Positions 1 to 10,789 of a DNA stretch of 64,000 nt are shown here, one piece after another. The DNA comes from Nomia melanderi (taxonomy: Eukaryota; Arthropoda; Insecta; Hymenoptera; Halictidae), in assembly GCF_051020985.1 (NCBI RefSeq), contig NW_027475134.1:1860001-1924000 (forward strand). Reading direction: 5' to 3'. Made by a program: the position numbers and the translations under genes. Each line of letters starts with the position of its first letter. The stretch's first letter is position 1. A model generated the notes under the pieces. The model made no database searches and was not told the origin of the DNA. It saw only the letters and a program-made list of their open reading frames with translations.

Positions 1-1025
1 TCAAAGTGAATTAACTGCAGGAGGCCCTGGCGCATGAATCTGTGCAACGGGAACGACCTCGGACCACCAGGGGCCGAGAAAACCACAGTCTCATGGGGCC
101 GGACACTCAGGGTCAGGGGAAAATCCAAAATAGATCTGGTGATATCTCGGGTGCTATTACAGATAACGCAATAAATCAAAGTGCATTGTCTGTAGGAGGC
201 CCTGGCGCATGAATCAGTGCAGCGGGAACGACCTCGGAACACCAGGGGCCGAGAAAACCACCGTCTCATGGGGCAGGACACTCAGGGTCAGTGAAAAATC
301 CAATATATATCTGGTGATATCTCGGGTGCTATTACAGAAAGCGCAATAAATCAAAGTGCATTGTCTGTAGGAGACCCTGGCGCATGAACCTGTGCAGCGG
401 GAACGTTCTCGGACCTCCAGGGGCCGAGAAAACCACAGTCTCATGGGGCCGGACACTCAGGGTCAGGGGAAAATCCAATATATATCTGGTGATATCTCGG
501 GTGCTATTAGAGATAGCGCAATAAATCAAAGTGCATTGTCTGTAGGAGGCCCTGGCGCATGAATCTGTGCAGCGGGAACGACCTCGGAACACCAGGGGCC
601 GAGAAAACCACCGTCTCATGGGGCAGGACACTCAGGGTCAGTGAAAAATCCAATATATATATGGTGATATCTCGGGTGCTATTACAGATACCGCAATAAA
701 TCAAAGTGCATTGTCTGTAGGAGACCCTAGCGCATGAGCCTGTGCAGCGGGAACGACCTCGGACCACCAGGGGCCGAAAAAACCACAGTCTCATGGGGCC
801 GGACACTCAGGGTCAGGGAAAAATCCAATATATATCTGGTGATATCTTGGGTGCTGTTAGAGATAGCGCAATAAATCAAAGTGCATTGTCTGTAGGAGGC
901 CCTGGCGCATGAATCTGTGCAGCGGGAACGACCTCGGACCACCAGGGGCCGAGAAAACCACAGTCCCATGGGGCCGGACACTCAGGGTGAGGGGAAAATC
1001 CAATATATATCTGGTGATATCTCGG

Positions 1026-1044
1026 GCGCTATTAGAGATAGCGC
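1026..1044. other. Perfect 7-bp-arm version of dyad 3
   Basis: Here the usual GTGCTAT is GCGCTAT, which removes the wobble and gives GCGCTAT-N5-ATAGCGC with 7 bp of perfect pairing. The same form recurs in the HOR copy (3476-3494), near 46884, 49334 and 52134, and in domain F near 59306, 60710 and 60879. Confidence 0.8.
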
Positions 1045-2006
1045 AATAAACCAAAGTGAATTATCTGCAGGAGGCCCTGGCGCATGAATCTGTGCAGCGG
1101 GAACGCCCTCGGTCCACCAGGGGCCGAGAAAACCACCGTCTCATGGGGCTGGACACTCAGGGTGAGGGAAATATCCAATATATATCTGGTGATATCTCGG
1201 GTGCTATTACAGATAGCGCAATAAATCAAAGTGCATTGTCAGTAGGAGGCCGTGGCGCATGAATCTGGGCAGCGGGAACGACCTCGGACCACCAGGGGCC
1301 GAGAAGACCACCGTCTCATGGGGCCAGCCACTCAGGGTCAGGGGAAAATCCAATATATATCTGGTGGTATCTCGGGTGCTATTACAGATAGCGCAATAAA
1401 CCAACGCGCATTGTCTGTAGGAGGCCATGGCGCATGAATCTGTGCAGCGGGAACGACCTCGGACCACCAGGCGCCGAGAAAACCACAGTCTCATGGGGCC
1501 GGACACTCAGGGTCAGTGAAAAATCCAATATATATCTGGTGATATCTCGGGTGCTATTAGTGATAGCGCAATAAACCAAAGTGAATTGTCTGCAAGAGGC
1601 CCTGGTGCATGAATCTGTGCAGCGGGAACGACCTCGGATCACCAGGGGCCGAGAAAACCACCATCTCATGGGGCCGGACACTCAGGTTCAGGGGAAAATC
1701 CAATATATATCTGGTGATATCTCGGGTGCTATTAGAGATAGCGCAATAAACCAAAGTGCATTGTCTGCAGGAAGCCCTGGCGCATGATTCTGTGCAGCGG
1801 GAACGACCTCGGACCACCAGCGGCCGAGAAAATCACCGTCTCATGGGGCCGGACTGTAAGGGTCAGGGAAAAACCCAATATATATCTGGTGATATCTAGG
1901 GTGCTATTAGAGATACCGCAATAAATCAAAGTGCATTGTCTGTAGGAGGCCCTGGCGAATGAATCTGTGCTGCAGGAACGACCTCGGACCACCAGGGGCC
2001 GAGAAA

Positions 2007-2055
2007 ATTAGTGATATTCGGAATCCGTCACCCAAGGTCATGTAAAAATGCAGCA
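2007..2055. repeat. Divergent cassette 1 (GATATTCGGAATCCGTCA type)
   Basis: This is a gap-free replacement of the middle of the monomer, 21 of 50 positions different from the reference in the consensus cassette, inside otherwise ordinary flanks. This copy has the AATTAGTGATATTCGG start and an AAATGCAGCA end. Confidence 0.85.
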
Positions 2056-2181
2056 TATATCTGGTGATATCTCGGGTGCTATTACAGATAGCGCAATAAA
2101 TCAAAGCGCATTGTCTGTAGGAGGCCCTGGCGCATGTATCTGTGCAGCGGGAACGACCTCGGACCACCAGGGGCCGAGAAA

Positions 2182-2230
2182 ATTGGTGATATTCGGAATC
2201 CGTCACCCAAGGTCATGTAAAAATGCAGCA
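2182..2230. repeat. Divergent cassette 2
   Basis: This lies in the monomer directly after cassette 1, so two cassette units are adjacent. It begins AATTGGTGATATTCGG. Confidence 0.85.
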
Positions 2231-2706
2231 TATATCTGGTGATATCTCGGGTGCTATTACAGATAGCGCAATAAATCAAAGTGCATTGTCTGTAGGAGGC
2301 CCTGGCGCAAGAATCTGTGCAGCGGAAACGACCTCGGACCACCAGGGGCCGAGAAAACCACAGTCTCATGGGGCCGGACACTCAAGGTCAGGGGAAAATC
2401 CAATATATATCTGGTTATATCTCGGGTGCTATTAGAGATAGCGCAATAAACCAAAGTCAATTATCTGCAGGAGGCCCTGGCGCATGAATCTGTGCAACGG
2501 GAACGACCTCGGACCACCAGGGGCCGAGAAAACCACAGTCTCATGGGGCCGGACACTCAGGGTCTGGGGAAAATCCAATATATATCTGGTGATATCTCGG
2601 GTGCTATTACAGATAGCGCAATAAATCAAAGTGCATTGTCTGTAGGAGGCCCTGGCGCATGTATCTGTGCAGCGGGAACGACCTCGGACCACCAGGGGCC
2701 GAGATA

Positions 2707-2755
2707 ATTAGTGATATTCGGAATCCGTCACCCAAGGTCATGTAAAAATGCAGCA
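2707..2755. repeat. Divergent cassette 3
   Basis: This is preceded by GAGATAATTAG rather than GAGAAAATTAG. It is the last cassette of HOR copy 1. Confidence 0.85.
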
Positions 2756-4456
2756 TATATCTGGTGATATCTCGGGTGCTATTACAGATAGCGCAATAAA
2801 TCAAAGTGCATTGTCTGTAGGAGGCCCTGGCGCATGATTCTGTGCAGCGGGAACGTTCTCGGACCTCCAGGGGCCGAGAAAACCACAGTCTCATGGGGCC
2901 GGACACTCAGGGTCAGGGGAAAATCCAATATATATCTGGTGATATCTCGGGTGCTATTAGAGATAGCGCAATAAATCAAAGTGCATTGTCTGTAGGAGGC
3001 CCTGGCGCATGAATCTGTGCAGCGGGAACGACCTCGGAACACCAGGGGCCGAGAAAACCACCGTCTCATGGGGCAGGACACTCAGGGTCAGTGAAAAATC
3101 CAATATATATATGGTGATATCTCGGGTGCTATTACAGATACCGCAATAAATCAAAGTGCATTGTCTGTAGGAGACCCTAGCGCATGAGCCTGTGCAGCGG
3201 GAACGACCTCGGACCACCAGGGGCCGAAAAAACCACAGTCTCATGGGGCCGGACACTCAGGGTCAGGGAAAAATCCAATATATATCTGGTGATATCTTGG
3301 GTGCTGTTAGAGATAGCGCAATAAATCAAAGTGCATTGTCTGTAGGAGGCCCTGGCGCATGAATCTGTGCAGCGGGAACGACCTCGGACCACCAGGGGCC
3401 GAGAAAACCACAGTCCCATGGGGCCGGACACTCAGGGTGAGGGGAAAATCCAATATATATCTGGTGATATCTCGGGCGCTATTAGAGATAGCGCAATAAA
3501 CCAAAGTGAATTATCTGCAGGAGGCCCTGGCGCATGAATCTGTGCAGCGGGAACGCCCTCGGTCCACCAGGGGCCGAGAAAACCACCGTCTCATGGGGCT
3601 GGACACTCAGGGTGAGGGAAATATCCAATATATATCTGGTGATATCTCGGGTGCTATTACAGATAGCGCAATAAATCAAAGTGCATTGTCAGTAGGAGGC
3701 CGTGGCGCATGAATCTGGGCAGCGGGAACGACCTCGGACCACCAGGGGCCGAGAAGACCACCGTCTCATGGGGCCAGCCACTCAGGGTCAGGGGAAAATC
3801 CAATATATATCTGGTGGTATCTCGGGTGCTATTACAGATAGCGCAATAAACCAACGCGCATTGTCTGTAGGAGGCCATGGCGCATGAATCTGTGCAGCGG
3901 GAACGACCTCGGACCACCAGGCGCCGAGAAAACCACAGTCTCATGGGGCCGGACACTCAGGGTCAGTGAAAAATCCAATATATATCTGGTGATATCTCGG
4001 GTGCTATTAGTGATAGCGCAATAAACCAAAGTGAATTGTCTGCAAGAGGCCCTGGTGCATGAATCTGTGCAGCGGGAACGACCTCGGATCACCAGGGGCC
4101 GAGAAAACCACCATCTCATGGGGCCGGACACTCAGGTTCAGGGGAAAATCCAATATATATCTGGTGATATCTCGGGTGCTATTAGAGATAGCGCAATAAA
4201 CCAAAGTGCATTGTCTGCAGGAAGCCCTGGCGCATGATTCTGTGCAGCGGGAACGACCTCGGACCACCAGCGGCCGAGAAAATCACCGTCTCATGGGGCC
4301 GGACTGTAAGGGTCAGGGAAAAACCCAATATATATCTGGTGATATCTAGGGTGCTATTAGAGATACCGCAATAAATCAAAGTGCATTGTCTGTAGGAGGC
4401 CCTGGCGAATGAATCTGTGCTGCAGGAACGACCTCGGACCACCAGGGGCCGAGAAA

Positions 4457-4505
4457 ATTAGTGATATTCGGAATCCGTCACCCAAGGTCATGTAAAAATG
4501 CAGCA
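4457..4505. repeat. Divergent cassette 4
   Basis: This is the HOR copy of cassette 1 at +2450 bp. Confidence 0.85.
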
Positions 4506-4631
4506 TATATCTGGTGATATCTCGGGTGCTATTACAGATAGCGCAATAAATCAAAGCGCATTGTCTGTAGGAGGCCCTGGCGCATGTATCTGTGCAGCGG
4601 GAACGACCTCGGACCACCAGGGGCCGAGAAA

Positions 4632-4680
4632 ATTGGTGATATTCGGAATCCGTCACCCAAGGTCATGTAAAAATGCAGCA
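4632..4680. repeat. Divergent cassette 5
   Basis: This is the HOR copy of cassette 2 at +2450 bp. Confidence 0.85.
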
Positions 4681-5156
4681 TATATCTGGTGATATCTCGG
4701 GTGCTATTACAGATAGCGCAATAAATCAAAGTGCATTGTCTGTAGGAGGCCCTGGCGCAAGAATCTGTGCAGCGGAAACGACCTCGGACCACCAGGGGCC
4801 GAGAAAACCACAGTCTCATGGGGCCGGACACTCAAGGTCAGGGGAAAATCCAATATATATCTGGTTATATCTCGGGTGCTATTAGAGATAGCGCAATAAA
4901 CCAAAGTCAATTATCTGCAGGAGGCCCTGGCGCATGAATCTGTGCAACGGGAACGACCTCGGACCACCAGGGGCCGAGAAAACCACAGTCTCATGGGGCC
5001 GGACACTCAGGGTCAGGGGAAAATCCAATATATATCTGGTGATATCTCGGGTGCTATTACAGATAGCGCAATAAATCAAAGTGCATTGTCTGTAGGAGGC
5101 CCTGGCGCATGTATCTGTGCAGCGGGAACGACCTCGGACCACCAGGGGCCGAGATA

Positions 5157-5205
5157 ATTAGTGATATTCGGAATCCGTCACCCAAGGTCATGTAAAAATG
5201 CAGCA
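5157..5205. repeat. Divergent cassette 6
   Basis: This is the HOR copy of cassette 3 at +2450 bp. Confidence 0.85.
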
Positions 5206-6225
5206 TATATCTGGTGATATCTCGGGTGCTATTACAGATAGCGCAATAAATCAAAGTGCATTGTCTGTAGGAGGCCCTGGCGCATGATTCTGTGCAGCGG
5301 GAACGACCTCGGACCACCAGGGGCCGAGAAAATTACCGTCTCATGGGGCCGGACACTCAGGGTCATGGAAAAATCCAATATATATCTGGTGATATCTCGG
5401 GTGCTATTAAAGATTCCGCAATAAATCAAAGTGCATTGTCTTTTGGAGGCCCTGGCGCATGAATCTGTGCAGCGGGATCGACCTCGGACCAGCATGGGCC
5501 GAGAAAATCTCCGTCTCATGCGGCCGGACTGTCAGGGTCAGGGAAAAATACAATATATATCAGGTGATATCTCGGGTGCTATTAGAGATAGCGAAATAAA
5601 TCAAAGTGCATTGTCTGCAGGAGGCCCTGGCGCATGAATCTGTGCAGCGGGATCGACCTCGGACCACTAGGGGCCGAGAAAATAACCGTCTCATGGGGCC
5701 GGATTGTCAGGGTCAGGGAAAAATCCAATATATATCTGGTGACATCTCGGGTGCTATTAGAGATAGCGCAATAAACCAAAGTGCATTGTCTGCAGGAGGC
5801 CCTGGCGCATAAATCTGTGCCGCGGGATCGACCACGGACCACCAGGGGCCGAGAAAACCACCGACACATGGGGCCGGACACTCAGGGTCAGGAGAAAATC
5901 CAATATATATCCGGTGATATCTCGGGTGCTATTACAGATAGCGCAATAAACCAAAGTGAATTATCTATAGGATGCACTGGCGCATGGATCTGTGCAGCGG
6001 GATCGACCTCGGACCACCAGGGACCGAGAAAAACATCGACACATGGGGCCGGACTGTCAGGGTCAAGGAAAAATCCAATATATATCTTTTGATATCACGG
6101 GTGCTATTAGAGATAGCGCAATATACCAAAGTTAATTATCTGCAGGAGGGCCTAGCGTATTAATCTTAGCAGCGGGAACGACCTCGGACCACCAGGGGCC
6201 GAGAAAACCACCGACACATGGGGCC

Positions 6226-6512
6226 GGACTGTCAGGGTCTGGGAAAAATCCAATATATATCTGGTGATATCTCGAGTGCTATTAGAGATAGCGCAATAAA
6301 CCAAAGTGAATTATCTGCAGGAGGGCCTAGCGTATTAATCTGAGCAGCAGGAACGACCTCGGACCACCAGGCGCCGAGAAAATTACAGATATTCGGAATC
6401 CGTCACCTAATGTCATGTAAAAGTCCAGCATATATCTGGTGACATCTCGGGTGCTCTTTCAGGTAGCGCACTAAACCAAAGTGAATTATCTGCAGGGGGC
6501 CCTGGCGCATGA
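6226..6512. repeat. Triplicated 287-bp block, copy 1
   Basis: Linked rare variants define this block: GGGTCTGGGAAAAATCC, GATATCTCGAGTGC, GGGCCTAGCGTATTAATC, GAGCAGCAGG, CCAGGCGCCGAG and then a cassette. The same run appears 2275 bp (13 monomers) later at 8501-8787 and again at 12525-12811. All three copies end in a CTGCAGGGGGCCC monomer. Confidence 0.85.
6382..6430. repeat. Divergent cassette 7
   Basis: This has AATTACAGATATTCGG, GTCACCTAATGTCATG and AAAAGTCCAGCA. It belongs to the triplicated 287-bp block. Confidence 0.85.
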
Positions 6513-7932
6513 ATATGTGCAGCGGGAACGACCTCGGAGCACCAGGGGCTGAGAAAACCACCGTCTCATGGGGCCGGACACTCAGGGTCACGGGAAAATC
6601 CAATATATATCTGGTGATATCTCGGGTGCTATTAAAGATAGCGCAATAAATCATAGTGCATTGTCTGTAGGAGGCCCTAGCGCATGACTCTGTGGAGCTA
6701 GAACGACCTCGGACCACCAGGGGCCGAGAAAACCACCGTCTCATGGGGCCGGACACTCAGGGTCAGGGGAAAATCCAATATGTATATGGTGATATCTCGG
6801 GTGCTATTAGAGATAGCGCAATAAACCAAAGTGAATTATCTGCAGGGGGCCCTGGCGCCTGCATCTGTGCAGCGGGATCGACCTCGGACCACCAGGGGCC
6901 GAGAATATCACCGTCTCATGGCGCTGGATTGTCGGGGTCAGGGAAAAATCCAATATATATCTGGTGACATCTCGGGTGCTATTAGAGATAGCGCAATAAA
7001 CCAAAGTGAATTATCTATAGGAGGCCCTGGCGCATGAATCTGTGCAGCGAGAACGACCTCGGACCACCAGGGGCCGAGAAAACCACCGTTTCATGGGGCC
7101 GGACACTCAGGGTCAGGGGAAAATCCAATATATATCTGATGATATCTCGGGTGCTATTAGAGATAGCGCAATAAACCAAAGTGAATTATCTATAGGATGC
7201 CCTGGTGCATGAATCTGTGCAGCGGGATCGACCTCGGACCACCAGGGACCGAGACAAACATCGACACATGGGGCAGGACTGTCAGGGTCAAGGAAAAATC
7301 CAATATATATCTTTTGATATCACGGGTGCTATTAGAGGTAGCGGAACAAACCAAAGTGAATTATCTATAGCAGGCCCTGGCGCATGAATCTGTGCAGCGG
7401 GATCGACCTCGGACCACCAGGGGCCCAGAAAATCTCCGTCTCATGGGGCCGGACTGTCAGGGTCAGGGGAAAATCCAATATATATCTGGTGATATCTCGG
7501 GTGCTATTACAGATAGCGCAATAAATCAAAGTGCATTGTCTGTAGTAGGCCCTGGCGCATGAATCTGTGCAGCGGGAACGACCTCGGAACACCAGGGACC
7601 GAGAAAACCACCGTCTCATGGGGCTGGACACTCAGGGTCAGTGAAAAATCCTATATATATGTGATGATATCTCGGGTGCTATTACAGATAGCGCAATAAA
7701 TCAAAGTGCATTGTCTGTAGGAGACCCTGGCGCATGAACCTGTGCAGCGAGAACGACATCGGACCACCAGGGGCCGAGAAAACCACCGTCTCATGGGGCC
7801 GGACACTCAGGGTCAGGGGAAAATCCAATATATATCCGGTGATATCTCGGGTGCTACTACAGATAGCGCAATAAATCAAAGTGCATTGTCTGCAGGAGGC
7901 CCTGGCGCATGAATCTGTGCAGCGGGAACGAC

Positions 7933-7953
7933 CTCGGACCACCAGGGGCCGAG
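7933..7953. other. Dyad 1 of the monomer: CTCGG / CCGAG
   Basis: The arms CTCGG (7933-7937) and CCGAG (7949-7953) are perfect reverse complements around an 11-base centre. Inside the centre two further C-G pairs are possible (7939-7940 with 7946-7947). This dyad is present in nearly every unit and lies in the G+C-rich part. Cruciform or hairpin extrusion is an inference; only the symmetry is seen. Confidence 0.75.
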
Positions 7954-8006
7954 AAAACCACAGTCTCATGGGGCCGGACACTCAGGGTCAGGGGAAAATC
8001 CAATAT

Positions 8007-8020
8007 ATATCTGGTGATAT
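8007..8020. other. Dyad 2 of the monomer: ATATC-TGGT-GATAT
   Basis: Perfect 5-bp arms with a 4-base loop lie at the start of the A+T-rich part, directly after CCAATATAT. The right arm forms part of the EcoRV site GATATC. Most units keep both arms. BglII-type units change the left arm to AGATC and so lose part of this dyad. Confidence 0.75.
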
Positions 8021-8027
8021 CTCGGGT

Positions 8028-8042
8028 GCTATTACAGATAGC
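8028..8042. other. Dyad 3 of the monomer: GCTAT-N5-ATAGC
   Basis: Perfect 5-bp arms surround TACAG (type B) or TAGAG (type A). A T·G wobble and a G-C pair extend the stem to seven positions (8026-8044). It lies only 7 bp after dyad 2, so the A+T-rich part carries two adjacent hairpin-capable elements in each unit. Confidence 0.8.
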
Positions 8043-8500
8043 GCAATAAATCAAAGTGCATTGTCTGTAGGAGGCCCTGGCGCATGAATCTGTGCAGCGG
8101 GAACGACCTCGGACCACCAGGGGCCGAAAAAACCGCAGTCTCATGGGGCCGGACACTCAGGGTCAGGGTAAAATCCAATATATATCTGGTGATATCTCGG
8201 ATGCTATTACAGATAGCGCAATAAACCAAAGTGAATTATCTATAGGATGCCCTGGCGCATGAATCTGTGCAACGGGAACGACCTCGGACCACGAGGGACC
8301 GAGAAAAACATCGACACATGGGGCCGGACTGTCAGGGTCAAGGAAAAATCCAATATTTATGTGGTGATATCTCGGGTGCTATTAGAGATAGCGCAATAAA
8401 TCACAGTGCATTGTCTGCAGGAGGCCCTGGCGCATAAATCTGTGCAGCGGGATCGACCTCGGACCAGCATGGGCCGAGAAAACCACAGTCTCATGGGGCC

Positions 8501-8787
8501 GGACTGTCAGGGTCTGGGAAAAATCCAATATATATCTGGTGATATCTCGAGTGCTATTAGAGATAGCGCAATAAACCAAAGTGAATTATCTGCAGGAGGG
8601 CCTAGCGTATTAATCTGAGCAGCAGGAACGACCTCGGACCACCAGGCGCCGAGAAAATTACAGATATTCGGAATCCGTCACCTAATGTCATGTAAAAGTC
8701 CAGCATATATCTGGTGACATCTCGGGTGCTCTTTCAGGTAGCGCACTAAACCAAAGTGAATTATCTGCAGGGGGCCCTGGCGCATGA
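8501..8787. repeat. Triplicated 287-bp block, copy 2
   Basis: This matches 6226-6512, including the AAAAGTCCAGCA end of the cassette and CTTTCAGGTAGCGCAC. It lies between the two copies of the 957-bp repeat. Confidence 0.85.
8657..8705. repeat. Divergent cassette 8
   Basis: This is a copy of cassette 7 at +2275 bp with the same CCTAATGTCATG variant. Confidence 0.85.
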
Positions 8788-9729
8788 ATCTGTGCAGCGG
8801 GAACGACCTCGGAACACCAGGGACCGAGAAAACCACCGTCTCATGGGGCTGGACACTCAGGGTCAGTGAAAAATCCAATATATATGTGATGATATCTCGG
8901 GTGCTATTACAGATAGCGCAATAAATCAAAGTGCATTGTCTGTAGGAGACCCTGGCGCATGAACCTGTGCAGCGAGAACGACATCGGACCACCAGGGGCC
9001 GAGAAAACCACCGTCTCATGGGGCCGGACACTCAGGGTCAGGGGAAAATCCAATATATATCCGGTGATATCTCGGGTGCTACTACAGATAGCGCAATAAA
9101 TCAAAGTGCATTGTCTGCAGGAGGCCCTGGCGCATGAATCTGTGCAGCGGGAACGACCTCGGACCACCAGGGGCCGAGAAAACCACAGTCTCATGGGGCC
9201 GGACACTCAGGGTCAGGGGAAAATCCAATATATATCTGGTGATATCTCGGGTGCTATTACAGATAGCGCAATAAATCAAAGTGCATGGTCTGTAGGAGGC
9301 CCTGGCGCATGAATCTGTGCAGCGGGAACGACCTCGGACCACCAGGGGCCGAAAAAACCGCAGTCTCATGGGGCCGGACACTCAGGGTCAGGGTAAAATC
9401 CAATATATATCTGGTGATATCTCGGATGCTATTACAGATAGCGCAATAAACCAAAGTGAATTATCTATAGGATGCCCTGGCGCATGAATCTGTGCAACGG
9501 GAACGACCTCGGACCACGAGGGACCGAGAAAAACATCGACACATGGGGCCGGACTGTCAGGGTCAAGGAAAAATCCAATATTTATGTGGTGATATCTCGG
9601 GTGCTATTAGAGATAGCGCAATAAATCACAGTGCATTGTCTGCAGGAGGCCCTGGCGCATAAATCTGTGCAGCGGGATCGACCTCGGACCAGCATGGGCC
9701 GAGAAAACCACAGTCTCATGGGGCCGGAC
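8773..9729. repeat. 957-bp repeat, copy 2
   Basis: This is the second copy of 7548-8504. After 9729 it continues with ACTCAGG, where copy 1 has TGTCAGG. Confidence 0.85.
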
Positions 9730-10109
9730 ACTCAGGGTCAGGGTAAAATGCAATATATATCTGGTGATATCTCGGGTGCTATTACAGATAGCGCAATAAA
9801 TCAAAGTGCATTGTCTGTAGGAGGCCCTGGCGCATGAATCTGTGCAGCGGGAACGACCTCGGACCACCAGGAGCCGAGGAAACGACCGCCTCATGGGGCC
9901 GGACACTCAGGGTCAGTGAAAAATCCAATATATATCTGGTGATATGTCGGCTGCTATTACAGATAGCGCAATAAATCAAAGTCCATTGTCTGTAGGAGGC
10001 CCTGGCGCATGAATCTGTGCAGCGGGAACGACCTCGGACCACCAGGGGCGAGACAACCACCTTCTCATGGGGCCGGACACTCAGGGTCAGGGAAAAATCC
10101 AATATATAT
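9499..10109. repeat. 611-bp repeat, copy 1 (33-monomer offset)
   Basis: This recurs at +5773 bp as 15272-15882 with a few substitutions. Shared markers are CCACGAGGGACCGAG, AACATCGACACATGG, AATATTTATGTGG, CAGGAGCCGAGGAAACG and a one-base deletion in GGGGCGAGACAACC (174-bp monomer). Confidence 0.8.
10045..10052. other. One-base deletion giving a 174-bp monomer
   Basis: GGGGCGAG replaces GGGGCCGAG. The same deletion, always followed by ACAACCACCTTCTC, is at about 14073, 15822, 33681, 36132 and 37706. Because 174 is divisible by three, these units lengthen chance open frames to 123-157 codons. Confidence 0.8.
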
Positions 10110-10349
10110 CCGGTGATATCTCGGGTGCTACTACAGATAGCGCAATAAATCAAAGTGCATTGTCTGCAGGAGGCCCTGGCGCATGAATCTGTGCAGCGGG
10201 AACGACCTCGGCCCACCAGGGGCCGAGAAAACCACAGTCTCATGGGGCCGGACACTCAGGGTCAGGGGAAAATCCAATATATATCTGCTGATATCTCGGG
10301 TGCTATTACAGATAGCGCAATAAATCAAAGTGCATTGTCTGTAGGAGGC

Positions 10350-10524
10350 CCTGGCGCATGAATCTGTGCAGCGGGAACGACCACGGACGACCAGGGGCCG
10401 AGAAAACCACAGTCTCATGGGGCCGGACACTCAGGGTCAGGGGAAAATCCAATATATATCTGGTGATATCTCGGGTGCTATTAGAGATAGCGCAATAAAC
10501 CAAAGTGAATTATCTGCAGGAGGC
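10350..10524 (+). repeat. Reference monomer, type A tail (175 bp)
   Basis: This unit starts at the same landmark but ends with the type A linked variants: TTAGAG between the third-dyad arms, AAACC instead of AAATC, and GAATTATCTGCAG instead of GCATTGTCTGTAG. The CTGCAG is a PstI site that most type B units lack. Types A and B are interspersed in irregular order rather than strictly alternating. The linkage is sometimes broken, for example by type B units ending in CTGCAG near 7891 and 18388. Confidence 0.85.
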
Positions 10525-10789
10525 CCTGGCGCATGAATCTGTGCAGCGGGAACGACCTCGGACCACCAGGGGCCGAGAAAACGACCGTCTCATGGGGCCG
10601 GACACACAGGGTCAGTGAAAAATCCAATATATATCTGCTGATATCGCGGGTGCTATTACAGATAGCGCAATAAATCAAAGTGCATTGTCTGTAGGAGGCC
10701 CTGGCGCATGAATCTGTGCAGCGGGAACGACCTCGGACCACCAGGGGCCGAAAAAACCACAGTCTCATGGGGCCGGACACTCAGGGTCA

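Larger units (their letters stand above)
390..2839. repeat. 14-monomer HOR (2450 bp), copy 1
   Basis: This unit is followed immediately by copy 2 at +2450 bp, which is exactly 14 x 175. Matching runs from 390 to 2855 against 2840 to 5305. I noticed one substitution (T at 2565, A at 5015). Left of 390 the two copies differ (GAACC against GATTC). The breakpoints lie inside monomers, as expected of unequal exchange between homologous units. Confidence 0.9.
1..5305. repeat. Domain A: 14-monomer HOR in two copies
   Basis: This stretch is dominated by a 2450-bp unit of 14 monomers present twice in direct tandem (390-2855 and 2840-5305). The first ~390 bp are related monomers, including a single BglII-type unit at 132-137. 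Each HOR copy contains monomers with the divergent cassette and a pair with the rare GTGAGGGAAATATCC and GGCCGTGGCGCATG variants. Confidence 0.85.
2840..5305. repeat. 14-monomer HOR (2450 bp), copy 2
   Basis: This is a near-identical second copy of 390-2855. It ends at GAACG, where copy 1 continues TTCTC and this copy continues ACCTC (base 5306). It includes three cassette monomers in the same relative places as copy 1. Confidence 0.9.
7901..8075 (+). repeat. Reference monomer, type B tail (175 bp)
   Basis: I chose this unit as the working reference, with phase starting at CCTGGCGCAT. By my count it has 92 G/C of 175 (52.6%): 62 of the first 100 bases and 30 of the last 75. It has 8 CpG dinucleotides and one GATATC (EcoRV) site at 8016-8021. 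The tail carries the type B linked variants: TTACAG between the third-dyad arms, then AAATC, GCATTGTCTGTAG. The motif GGGGCCG occurs twice, as an internal direct repeat. The orientation (+) is arbitrary. Confidence 0.9.
7548..8504. repeat. 957-bp repeat, copy 1 (7-monomer offset)
   Basis: This is repeated at +1225 bp (7 x 175) as 8773-9729. I noticed two substitutions (CTATAT against CAATAT near 7651, and GCATTG against GCATGG near 9285). It is flanked by different monomer types on each side, so the copied segment is not a whole number of monomers although the offset is. Confidence 0.85.

Noticed and set aside
2036..2046. AAGGTCA in the cassette, a nuclear-receptor-like half site
   Set aside because: A seven-base match is expected by chance, and it is repeated only because the cassette is.
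390..5305. Assembly artefact as the explanation of the near-perfect duplication
   Set aside because: Not excluded, but not preferred. The copies differ at 2565/5015 and have distinct flanks, and similar recent duplications with more differences occur elsewhere in the window.
8001..8020. CCAAT next to a TATATAT run, resembling a promoter
   Set aside because: It occurs once per monomer at about 366 sites with no coding sequence downstream. CCAAT directly abutting TATA is not the usual promoter spacing. Satellite transcription is possible but not shown.
8039..8105. Weak likeness to RNA polymerase III A and B boxes (TAGCGCAAT and GGATCGACCTC or GGAACGACCTC) at a tRNA-like spacing
   Set aside because: I count about three mismatches in the A box and three to four in the B box, with no tRNA fold, no T-run terminator and no SINE tail. 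Too weak to claim a tRNA or SINE origin.
9782..10255. 157-codon open frame on the minus strand (also 15555-16028), and hundreds of 60-126-codon frames on both strands
   Set aside because: They are translations of the satellite in shifting frames. The period 175 is one more than a multiple of three, so each unit rotates the frame and a stop recurs every one or two units. The longest frames appear exactly where a one-base deletion gives a 174-bp unit. Start, length and repetition follow the monomer, not a gene.
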